A DNA stretch of 13,006 nucleotides from CAZPUI01 sp964415525 (GTDB lineage Bacteria > Acidobacteriota > Holophagae > Holophagales > Holophagaceae). Shown here in pieces: positions 1 to 6,593 of this stretch (positions within the stretch are counted from its first letter, which is position 1; every line of letters starts with the position of its first letter). The notes below the pieces were generated by a model, which was not told the origin of the DNA, made no database searches, and saw nothing but the letters and a program-made list of their open reading frames with translations. The translations under genes and the position numbers were made by a program. Location: assembly GCA_964415525.1 (NCBI GenBank), contig CAYQAS010000116.1, positions 1 to 13,006 of the forward strand, in the 5' to 3' direction.

Positions 1-491
1 GCGAGATGCGCGACCTGGAGACCATCGCCCTCGCCATGGAGACGGCCATCACCGGCCACCTCGTCTTCGGCACCCTGCACACGACCTCTGCCATCGCCAC
101 GGTGGACCGCATCATCGACCAGTTCCCCGCAGACCGTCAGGCGCAGGTGCGCACGATGCTCGCGGACGCCCTGAAGGCCGTCGTCTCCCAGAACCTCATC
201 AAGCGCATCCAGGGCGGGCGCGTCGCGGCGATGGAGACCCTCTTCATCACACCCGCCATCGCCAACCTCATCCGCGAGGGCAAGACCTACCAGATCCCCT
301 CCTCCATGCAGACGGGGCGCGGACAGGGACAGACGCTCATGAATGATGTGCTCGTGGACCTCGTGAAGAACCGCGTCATCGACACCACCGAGGCCTACAA
401 CCGCTCCCCGGACCGGGACGCCTACATCGCCGCCTGCAAGAAGCACGGTCTCGCCTTCGACCTCGCACGGGTGGAAGAGGCGATGGATTAG
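1..491 (+). CDS. pilT: Type IV pilus retraction ATPase PilT, C-terminal part (5' truncated)
   Basis: This is the C-terminal part of the hexameric cytoplasmic ATPase that powers pilus retraction in twitching motility. Reading begins at base 3 and the upstream part lies outside the window. The visible protein opens with GEMRD, the Walker B/Asp-box region of the PilT family, followed directly by the His box (GHLVFGTLHT). Further on, AIANLIREGK matches the PilT retraction motif usually written AIRNLIRE, and a short C-terminal helical tail ends in EEAMD. Loss of only the N-terminal PAS-like domain and Walker A region is explained by the window edge, not by a mutation. PilU is the main alternative, but the AIRNLIRE-type motif and short tail favour PilT. 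No T-rich terminator hairpin is visible after the stop. Confidence 0.93.
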   Translation, partial: EMRDLETIALAMETAITGHLVFGTLHTTSAIATVDRIIDQFPADRQAQVRTMLADALKAVVSQNLIKRIQGGRVAAMETLFITPAIANLIREGKTYQIPSSMQTGRGQGQTLMNDVLVDLVKNRVIDTTEAYNRSPDRDAYIAACKKHGLAFDLARVEEAMD

Positions 492-585
492 GACATGACG
501 TAGCGCACAAGCATCCGGCCAGGAGAGGTGCCGACCCGCACCGACGGGCCACAGATACTGCATCCCGATGCACGAGCGGAGGCCT

Positions 586-621
586 GGGGCGATGCCTGGG
601 CATGTACAGGCAGGGGCGATG
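586..621 (+). repeat. 9-bp direct repeat flanking a small hairpin, pilT-M16 intergenic
   Basis: GGGGCGATG occurs at 586-594 and again at 613-621, 27 bases apart. Between them TGCCTG (593-598) can pair with CAGGCA (607-612) around an 8-nt loop. The surrounding 492-749 gap holds no convincing gene. It must contain the M16 promoter and may hold the end of the pilT transcript, but there is no T tract after any hairpin. The repeat could be a regulator site or chance in GC-rich DNA. Confidence 0.3.
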
Positions 622-688
622 AATGCCCTCGTGCGCAGCGCCGTGGCGAGCCCCGCCGGGTCGGATAAACCGTTCCATGCTCCGCCCC

Positions 689-694
689 TATCCT
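689..694 (+). promoter_or_regulatory. Possible -10 element upstream of the M16 operon
   Basis: TATCCT lies 55 nt before the M16 start codon, within CCCTATCCTG (686-695). The same 10-mer occurs upstream of the acyltransferase gene at 8949-8958. It resembles a sigma-70 -10 box in an otherwise GC-rich stretch. No good -35 hexamer is seen at 16-18 nt spacing, so this is a weak call based mainly on the recurrence. Confidence 0.3.
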
Positions 695-749
695 GAACAT
701 GCCTCTTTTCCTGGCCCGCTCAGCGTGTGCCGACTTTTCTGGAGTTCCC

Positions 750-2270
750 ATGAGACGACCTCCGTCGTTGAGCCCCCTCCTCGCCCTCCTCGTGGCCGCC
801 GCCCCCCTCGCGGCCCAGACCATCCCCGTGCAGGAGCACGTCCTGAAGAACGGCCTCAAGGTGCTGCTGGTGGAGCGGCCTGGACAGGCCACCATCGGAA
901 CCGCCTGGGTGGCCCACGCGGGTGCGGCGAATGAGCGCCCCGGCATCACCGGCGCCGCGCACCTCCTGGAACACATGATGTTCAAGGGCTCCAACGTCAT
1001 CGGCACCACGGACATCGTCAAGGATCGGGAGCTGGATGCCAAGCAGGACGCCGTCTACGCCGAGATCAGCAAGGAGCTGGATACCCTCCGGGACAAGCAG
1101 CTCCGAGGCGAGATCGCGGACATGCACGACCCCAAGGCCCGCAGCCCGCGCCTGCAGAAGCTCCAGGACGAGCTGTCGACGCTCGTGAAGGCTCAGCAGG
1201 ACCTGCTCAACAAGGGCGAGTTCGATGTCGTCTATACCGAGATCGGCGCGCCGAACACCAACGCCTTCACCAGCAATGACGTCACGGCCTACATCCTGAC
1301 CGTTCCGGCGAATCGCTTGGAATTCTGGGCCTGGATGGAGTCCGACCGATTGAATACGCCCGTCTTCCGGGAGTACTACGCCGAGCGTGACGTGGTGAAC
1401 GACGAACGCCGCCTGGGCGAAGCCCGCCCCACGGGCAAGTTCGAGGAGGCTTTCGAGAGCCTCGTGTGGCAGGCCCATCCCTACAGCTGGCCCGTGGTGG
1501 GCTGGACCTCCGACATCAGCACCATCACCCGCGCGGAGCTGACGGATTTCTTCAAGCGCAACTACGCCCCTAACAACGTCACCCTCAGCCTCGTGGGCGG
1601 ATTCAAGGCCAGCGAGGTCCTGCCCCTGCTGGAGCGCTACTTCGGTCGCATCCCCGCCAATCCTGCGGGCGCACCGGTGCTGCGCACCATGGAGCCCAAG
1701 CAGGTGGCCCCCACCCGCATGGTGGCCGAAGCCGATACCGCACCCGCCGCGCGTGTCGTCTGGAAGACCACTGCCCAGGCCCACAAGGACCAGTACGCCC
1801 TGGACCTCCTGGGCGGCGTCCTCTCCGGCGCATCGGGCCGCCTGAACAAGGCCCTGGTGCTGGATCAGAAGCTGGCCCTGAACGCCTTCAGCTCCCACAA
1901 CCCCCAGAAATACGGCGGCACCTTTACGATCATGGGCACCGCCAGCCAGGACAGGACTCCCGAAGAGGTCGAGAAGGCGCTGCTGGCGGAGGTCGAGCGC
2001 ATCCAGAAGGCCGGCATTTCCGAGGAAGAACTGCAGAAGGCCAAGAACCAGGTCATCGCCGGGCTCTACCGCGGCATGGGCGACAACCTCGGCCTGGCCA
2101 CGGCCCTGGCCCATGCAGACGCCATCTCCGGCTACCAGACCCTGCTGGAGACCCCGAAGCTCACCCACGCCGTGACCCGGGCGGATGTGCAGCGCGTCGC
2201 GCAGATGTACCTGACGCCGGAAGGCCGCAACACCCTCATCTACCTCCGCAAGGCCAAGGAGGCCAAGTGA
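750..2270 (+). CDS. Exported M16 zinc metallopeptidase, catalytic subunit
   Basis: A 506-residue insulinase/pitrilysin-family (M16) peptidase. An N-terminal signal peptide (residues 1-22, ending PLAAQ) sends it to the periplasm. The inverted zinc motif HLLEH is at residues 71-75, and the third zinc ligand is expected at E219 in VVNDERR. The spacing between them (~144 residues) is about twice the usual ~76, owing to a charged, probably coiled-coil insertion at about 85-160. A second M16 domain follows from about residue 230, but the Arg/Tyr pair typical of its partner half is replaced by Val370/Leu377. ATG 750 is preferred over upstream ATG 699 because GGAG stands 5 nt before it and the signal peptide then begins properly. 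It overlaps the next M16 gene by one base, so the two are probably made together as a heterodimer. Substrate unknown. Confidence 0.92.
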   Translation: MRRPPSLSPLLALLVAAAPLAAQTIPVQEHVLKNGLKVLLVERPGQATIGTAWVAHAGAANERPGITGAAHLLEHMMFKGSNVIGTTDIVKDRELDAKQDAVYAEISKELDTLRDKQLRGEIADMHDPKARSPRLQKLQDELSTLVKAQQDLLNKGEFDVVYTEIGAPNTNAFTSNDVTAYILTVPANRLEFWAWMESDRLNTPVFREYYAERDVVNDERRLGEARPTGKFEEAFESLVWQAHPYSWPVVGWTSDISTITRAELTDFFKRNYAPNNVTLSLVGGFKASEVLPLLERYFGRIPANPAGAPVLRTMEPKQVAPTRMVAEADTAPAARVVWKTTAQAHKDQYALDLLGGVLSGASGRLNKALVLDQKLALNAFSSHNPQKYGGTFTIMGTASQDRTPEEVEKALLAEVERIQKAGISEEELQKAKNQVIAGLYRGMGDNLGLATALAHADAISGYQTLLETPKLTHAVTRADVQRVAQMYLTPEGRNTLIYLRKAKEAK

Positions 2271-3739
2271 TGCGCGCCCTGTTCCTCGCCCTGATCCCCG
2301 CCCTGCTGGCCGCCCAGGCCCTCCCCGACCGACCCGAGAAGACTGCCGCGCCGGCCCTCGTCTTCGAGGCCCCCAAGGCTGCAGAGGCCAAGGTGAAGCT
2401 CAAGAACGGCATCACCGCCTTCCTCGTCGCCGATCCTACCGCCCAGCCCCTGGTGACGGTGAACCTGCTCATCCGCGGCGGCTCGTACTTGGACCCCAGG
2501 GGCAAGGAAGGGCTGACCGCCGCCTGGGGCCACCTGCTCCGCCAAGGCGGCACCCAAACCCTGCCCGCGGAGCAGTTGGATGCCCGCCTGGATCTCCTCG
2601 CAGCCCAATTCCAAACCTTCGGCGCGAACGAGCAGGCCGGGCTCATGCTCAACCTGATGGAAAAGGACGCCAAGGAGGGCCTTGGGCTCATCTTGGATGT
2701 GTTGACGAAGCCCGCCTTCGCCCAGGAGCGCCTCGACCTCTGGCGGCGGAACACGCTGCGCCGCTTGGAGCAGTTGAACGACGACCCCGCCAGCATCGAG
2801 CGCTATCAGCTCAACTTCCTCACCAAGGGCCCGGACAACCAAGCCGCCCGCTGGCCTACGGCCGACGCCCTCAAGGGCCTCACCCGGGAGGATCTGCTGG
2901 CCCACCATGCCCGGATGCTGCACCCCGAAAACCTCATCGTCAGCGTGGGCGGCCGCTTTGACAAGGCGGCCATGGTCAAGCTGCTGAATGAGACCCTGGG
3001 CTCCCTGAAGGCCACGCCGGAGGCGAAGAAGAACCCGCCCCCGCCGATGCCCACGCATGTCGTGAAGCCGGGCATCTACGTCGTGCACAAGGAGAATCCC
3101 CAGGGCCGCGTGACCTTCGCGCTGCCAGGCCTCAAGCGCAACGATCCCGACTGGGTGGCCGTGGAGGTCATGAACTTCCTCCTGGGGGGTGACTTCACCA
3201 GCCGCCTGACCTACCTGATCCGCACCCAGGAAGGACTCTCCTACACCGTGAACAGCCGCTTCAGTCCTGGCGCCTGGTACCCGGGCGAGTTCCGCTCCGT
3301 CTTCCAGACCAAGGCCCGGTCCGTGGCCTACGGCACCCGACTCATGCTGGGCGAGTTCAAACGCATGCAGGAACAGCCCGTGACGGAGGCCGAACTGGCC
3401 AAGGCCAAGGGCGCCCTCATCAACGGCTTTCCCGCCCAGTTCGCCTCCCCCGAGAACGTCGCAGAATCCTTCGCATCGGACGCCTTCCGCGACTTCTCCG
3501 ACACCTATGCCGCCACCTACCGCGACAAGGTGAAGGCCCTGACCCCCGCCGACATCCAGCGGGTGGCGAAGAAATACCTGCCCCTGGACAAGCTCGCGAT
3601 CCTGGTGGTGGGCGATAAGGATGCCGTGGAGGCGGGCGATGTGAAGGACAAGCCCGGCAAGCTGTCCGAGGTGGCCCCCCTGCCGATCGTCCAGCTGCCC
3701 CTGTGGGATCCCATGTCCTGCAAGCCAATGGCCAAGTAG
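2270..3739 (+). CDS. Exported M16 homologue, non-catalytic partner subunit
   Basis: A 489-residue M16-family protein with a signal peptide (1-18, ending AAQA). The zinc motif is absent: the matching region reads GLTAAWGHLLRQGG (81-94), with no HxxEH. The second domain does keep the Arg/Tyr pair, R318 and Y325 in RTQEGLSY, which in bacterial and mitochondrial M16 heterodimers is supplied by the inactive subunit to the substrate-binding site. The upstream protein shows the opposite pattern, so the two look like complementary halves of one enzyme. The start is ATG at 2270, sharing its A with the preceding TGA. A perfect AAGGAGG at 2256-2262 stands 7 nt upstream; a GTG one codon earlier (2267) is less likely. 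The gene is followed by a hairpin terminator. A chaperone-like role without peptidase activity is the main alternative. Confidence 0.9.
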   Translation: MRALFLALIPALLAAQALPDRPEKTAAPALVFEAPKAAEAKVKLKNGITAFLVADPTAQPLVTVNLLIRGGSYLDPRGKEGLTAAWGHLLRQGGTQTLPAEQLDARLDLLAAQFQTFGANEQAGLMLNLMEKDAKEGLGLILDVLTKPAFAQERLDLWRRNTLRRLEQLNDDPASIERYQLNFLTKGPDNQAARWPTADALKGLTREDLLAHHARMLHPENLIVSVGGRFDKAAMVKLLNETLGSLKATPEAKKNPPPPMPTHVVKPGIYVVHKENPQGRVTFALPGLKRNDPDWVAVEVMNFLLGGDFTSRLTYLIRTQEGLSYTVNSRFSPGAWYPGEFRSVFQTKARSVAYGTRLMLGEFKRMQEQPVTEAELAKAKGALINGFPAQFASPENVAESFASDAFRDFSDTYAATYRDKVKALTPADIQRVAKKYLPLDKLAILVVGDKDAVEAGDVKDKPGKLSEVAPLPIVQLPLWDPMSCKPMAK

Positions 3740-3776
3740 GCCTTTCGGCTCACGCGAGGGGACGGACCGAAAGGCC
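3739..3776 (+). other. 10-bp inverted repeat competing with the terminator
   Basis: GGCCTTTCGG at 3739-3748 is the exact reverse complement of CCGAAAGGCC at 3767-3776, with an 18-nt loop. Its left arm begins on the last base of the M16 stop codon. Its right arm occupies the loop and first 3' stem base of the terminator hairpin at 3757-3784, so the two structures cannot form fully at once. This is the geometry of an attenuator or antiterminator, but it could instead be a stacked 3' end structure. Confidence 0.5.
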
Positions 3777-3786
3777 CGTCCCCTTT
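3757..3786 (+). terminator. Rho-independent terminator after the M16 operon
   Basis: AGGGGACGG (3757-3765) pairs perfectly with CCGTCCCCT (3776-3784), and the loop contains a CC-GAAA-GG mini-stem. A short T run (3784-3786) follows. The site lies in the 60-bp gap between convergent genes. The T run is short but the stem is strong. On the opposite strand there is no U tract, so it is a terminator mainly for the plus-strand operon. Confidence 0.7.
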
Positions 3787-3799
3787 GCTCGTGGCCCGA

Positions 3800-4936
3800 T
3801 CAGCGGCGCAGGGCCCGCACGAGGAAGTAGGTCGGCAGCGCGGCCAGCAGCCCCAGCAGCGGCCCCACCACCAGCGCCCCCAGCAGCCATTCCCAGAGGC
3901 GCAGGTGGATCTCGAACAGGAGTCCCTGACGCGTGTAGTCCGCCCACCACGTGCCATGACGCAGCAGGTGTCCCACCTGAATGCAGACCCAGGGCACGAA
4001 GGGCGCCACACAGAGGTTGCTGGCGGCCATGCCCGCGAGCCTGTTGAGGTGCAGCCGGTGGTGGATGTAGAGGATCGTCACCAGCCCGAAGGGGATGATG
4101 GGCAAGGCGCCGAGGAAGACGCCGCTCCCGACGGCGGTGGCCAGTTCCAGGGGGCTGGCGTGCTCGGTGGCGATGCGGCGAAGCAAAGAGGTCGGGTGAA
4201 GGAAGACCTCCTTCAGCGAAACCGACGGCTCGACGGTGCCGATCCTTCGGCGCTTGGGCAGCAGCGAACGGGTCACCAGAAAGGTGTGGAGTGCGGTGAG
4301 TCGGGCGTTGTCGCGGAATTTCCGAAAATGGGTCACCCGACCGCCCGCCGGGGCATAGTCCACGGACACGGGCGCCTCCCGCACGGGATAGCCCGCCCAG
4401 GCCGCCCGCACCAGGGCCTCGATCTCGAAGGTGTAGCGACGCGTCAGGAAGCGCACACCCCGCAACGCTGCCACCGGGTAGAGCCGAAACCCGCTCTGGG
4501 TGTCGGACAGATGCTGTCCGGTTTCCAGCCGCACCCAGAAGTTGGAGAAGGAGCGCCCAAAGCGGCTGCTGGCGGGCACGTCCGCGCCTTCCATGCTTCG
4601 CACACCGAGCACGAGGCAGGGCCAGTGGCTCGCCGCGATGTCCACCAGCCGGTGCGCCTCGGCAGGATCATGCTGACCATCCGCATCCAGGGTGAGCAGC
4701 GCGTCGTATCCATGCGCCTCCGCCCACGCTGCCGCAGCCAAGAGTGCCGAGCCCTTGCCCCGGTTCGGGGTCAGACAAAGGCTGTCCAAGGCAAGGTTCG
4801 CCAGCGTGGCAAGCGGCTCATCGGTGCTGCCATCGTCTACCACCAGCACCGGGAAACCCGCCGCCAGGGCCTGTTCTGCCACGCCCCGCAGGGTGCGGGC
4901 ATGGTTATAGACAGGGATGACAAGAAGGGGCTTCAT
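3800..4936 (-). CDS. Family 2 glycosyltransferase with C-terminal DUF2062 membrane domain
   Basis: A 378-residue inverting glycosyltransferase. The N-terminal GT-A domain (about 1-220) is of the dolichol-phosphate-mannose-synthase type: IPVYNH near the start, VVDDGSTD at 33-40 and the metal-binding DADGQHD at 84-90. The C-terminal part (about 245-378) is a DUF2062 domain with hydrophobic helices (roughly 265-292, 305-325, 350-375), anchoring it to the inner membrane. It probably moves a sugar from an activated donor to a lipid acceptor at the cytoplasmic face. The start codon overlaps the stop of the upstream deacetylase-methyltransferase gene (ATGA, 4 nt), so the two are co-translated. Glycosyltransferases of this type occur near aryl-polyene-like synthesis genes, which fits the ketosynthase operon nearby. 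The sugar and acceptor cannot be read from sequence. Confidence 0.88.
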   Translation of the reverse strand: MKPLLVIPVYNHARTLRGVAEQALAAGFPVLVVDDGSTDEPLATLANLALDSLCLTPNRGKGSALLAAAAWAEAHGYDALLTLDADGQHDPAEAHRLVDIAASHWPCLVLGVRSMEGADVPASSRFGRSFSNFWVRLETGQHLSDTQSGFRLYPVAALRGVRFLTRRYTFEIEALVRAAWAGYPVREAPVSVDYAPAGGRVTHFRKFRDNARLTALHTFLVTRSLLPKRRRIGTVEPSVSLKEVFLHPTSLLRRIATEHASPLELATAVGSGVFLGALPIIPFGLVTILYIHHRLHLNRLAGMAASNLCVAPFVPWVCIQVGHLLRHGTWWADYTRQGLLFEIHLRLWEWLLGALVVGPLLGLLAALPTYFLVRALRR

Positions 4937-6384
4937 GTCTTCCGCGCCTCAACTTCCAGCAGCATCCCGCCGTTGATGACACAACGGAGCAGATGCGGCC
5001 GGATCCCGATCACCTCGAAACCCGCGGCGGTCAGCATCCGAGCCATCTCGCGGCGGCTGCGAGCTCGGAGCCACAGGCCCTGGCGCATCGCATTGCCTAA
5101 TTGCGTGAAGAATCGGAAGAGGCTGCGCCGGGCGGTGAGCAGGTAGATCCGCCCCCCAGGGGCGACTTCCGGTGCGATCCGATGCAGCAAAGCCGGCAGG
5201 TCCGCCATGTATTCCAGCGCCGAAAAGGCGCAGACGAGGTCGAAGGGTCCGGTCAGTTCCGCGCGCTCCGCATCCCCGGCCAGGGTGCGGATGTTCATGA
5301 CACCCGCTGCCGCGGCTTTCGATTCCAGGCCGGCCAGCATGGCACGACTGAGATCCACCGCCAGGACATCCGCCGCGCGGGACGCCACCCGCAGGGTGAA
5401 GATGCCCGTGCCCGCACCGATCTCCAGCACTCGCTCCCGGCCCGTGGGCAGCAGTCGCGACAACGCCGCCTCAAAGAGCTCCAGCTCCCGCCGCCGCGCG
5501 ATCGCCACGCCGGTCTCGAACTGCTCGTGATCGTAGCCCGGGGCCAGGGCCTCATAGAAGGCCTCCGCCGCCCGACCGGACCATCCCTGTCGCGTCATGA
5601 TCGGGCGACCCAGCAGGGTGGAAACCGGCACCACGGCAAGCTCTTTCGCCTTCAGGCCTCCCAGAAAGGCTTCCAGCTCCGCGATGAGATCGTCCACGGA
5701 GCCACCGCGCGGCGCGGTGTCGTGAAGCAGCACGAGATCACCGGGCCGGACCCTCTGGAGCAGGCGCTGGGCGAGGTTGCGGATGCGACGGTTGCCCGCA
5801 TCCCAGGCACGGCAGCTGAAGTTGCAGCAGAACATCCCGTTATCCAACAGGATGCGCCAGAGAGGCGGGTTCGTGATGCCCACCGGGGGACGGAAGGCGA
5901 GGGGCGTGATGCCAAAACCCTGAAGGATCCGTTGTCCGCCCTCGACTTCCGCTCGCAGGCGGCGCTTCCCCTTCAGCGTCACCAACGGGTCGTGGTGCCA
6001 GCTGTGGTTGCCCACCTCGTGGCCCCGGGCGAGGATCTCCCGCACCAGTTCCGGCTGGGCTTCGGCCTTCGTCCCGATGAGGAAGAAGGCCGCCTTTACC
6101 TGGAAGCGATCCAGGAGATCCAGCACCCACGGCGTGACGAGGGGATCGGGACCATCGTCAAAGCTGAGGCCCACCTGACGCAGGCGGCGATCACCGCGAC
6201 AGGTGATGGGCAGGTAGAACGGAAAACACGGAAACGCCGGCACCAGGGCCCCCGCGAGGAGGAAGGCAGCCAGGGGCGTCCAGGCCAGGGAAGGCGCGAA
6301 GACATACACCAGCAGCGCCAGCTGCGGCACCAGGAAGGCCGCAAAAAGGGCGAGGGAGATGGGCAGCACCATGTTTCGGATCAT
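4933..6384 (-). CDS. Membrane-anchored NodB polysaccharide deacetylase fused to a SAM methyltransferase
   Basis: A 483-residue two-enzyme fusion. Residues 5-55 hold two hydrophobic segments. A CE4/NodB deacetylase domain follows at about 70-260 with all main motifs: SFDDGPDP (74-81, catalytic D76 and metal D77), HSWHH (127-131, metal His), RPPVG (165-169) and LLHDT (219-223). From about 275 to 480 comes a class I methyltransferase with the SAM loop VLEIGAGTGIFTL (319-331) and the acidic strand end AVDLS (342-346). The deacetylase would remove an N- or O-acetyl group from a sugar or lipid-linked substrate; the methyl acceptor is unknown. ATG 6384 has no clear ribosome binding site, and ATG 6372 is an alternative. 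It is the first gene of an operon with the GT2-DUF2062 gene. Because NodB domains usually act outside the cytoplasm and SAM enzymes inside, topology is unclear. Confidence 0.88.
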   Translation of the reverse strand: MIRNMVLPISLALFAAFLVPQLALLVYVFAPSLAWTPLAAFLLAGALVPAFPCFPFYLPITCRGDRRLRQVGLSFDDGPDPLVTPWVLDLLDRFQVKAAFFLIGTKAEAQPELVREILARGHEVGNHSWHHDPLVTLKGKRRLRAEVEGGQRILQGFGITPLAFRPPVGITNPPLWRILLDNGMFCCNFSCRAWDAGNRRIRNLAQRLLQRVRPGDLVLLHDTAPRGGSVDDLIAELEAFLGGLKAKELAVVPVSTLLGRPIMTRQGWSGRAAEAFYEALAPGYDHEQFETGVAIARRRELELFEAALSRLLPTGRERVLEIGAGTGIFTLRVASRAADVLAVDLSRAMLAGLESKAAAAGVMNIRTLAGDAERAELTGPFDLVCAFSALEYMADLPALLHRIAPEVAPGGRIYLLTARRSLFRFFTQLGNAMRQGLWLRARSRREMARMLTAAGFEVIGIRPHLLRCVINGGMLLEVEARKT

Positions 6385-6539
6385 GAAGCGCCGGCGCAGA
6401 AGGCGTCAATGCAAGGCGATGGCCTCCATGGGGGATCTGGCCACCCCACCCGAAGGGCGTGAATGCTTCGAAGGCCATAGGGGCGCATCCGCACTCCCCC
6501 CTCCGCGCCCGGTTCAAGACATTGCCCTCAGCCCTTCGT

Positions 6540-6571
6540 GCGGGAGCGATTCCAGCCGCCGATCCTCCCGC
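6540..6571 (-). other. Hairpin after the histidine kinase gene
   Basis: In the 209-bp gap between the kinase stop and the deacetylase start, GCGGGAG (6540-6546) pairs with CTCCCGC (6565-6571), with a further GAT/ATC pairing inside. There is no T run on the minus strand after it, so it is only a weak candidate terminator. The rest of the gap shows no gene and no clear promoter, although it should carry the promoter of the deacetylase operon unless transcription reads through from the kinase. Confidence 0.25.
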
Positions 6572-6593
6572 CTGGGTAGGCACCGGAACCGTT

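Noticed and set aside
592..696. 34-codon ORF with GGAGG 9 nt upstream
   Set aside because: Too short, no recognisable features, and it overlaps the repeat and the putative -10 box of the M16 operon.
492..749. c-di-GMP/cGAMP (GEMM) riboswitch, considered because of the pilT context
   Set aside because: The conserved GEMM core sequences are absent, and the downstream gene is a peptidase.
720..2168. 482-codon open frame antisense to the first M16 gene
   Set aside because: It is a mirror frame caused by high GC third positions; its translation shows no family motif, whereas the plus strand has a full M16 protein with a signal peptide.
3785..5146. 453-codon plus-strand open frame over the glycosyltransferase gene
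   Set aside because: Low-complexity Gln, Arg, His and Gly-rich translation with no motif; the minus strand encodes a clear GT2-DUF2062 protein.
5101..6462. 453-codon plus-strand open frame over the deacetylase-methyltransferase
   Set aside because: Same shadow effect; the opposite strand has all NodB and SAM motifs.
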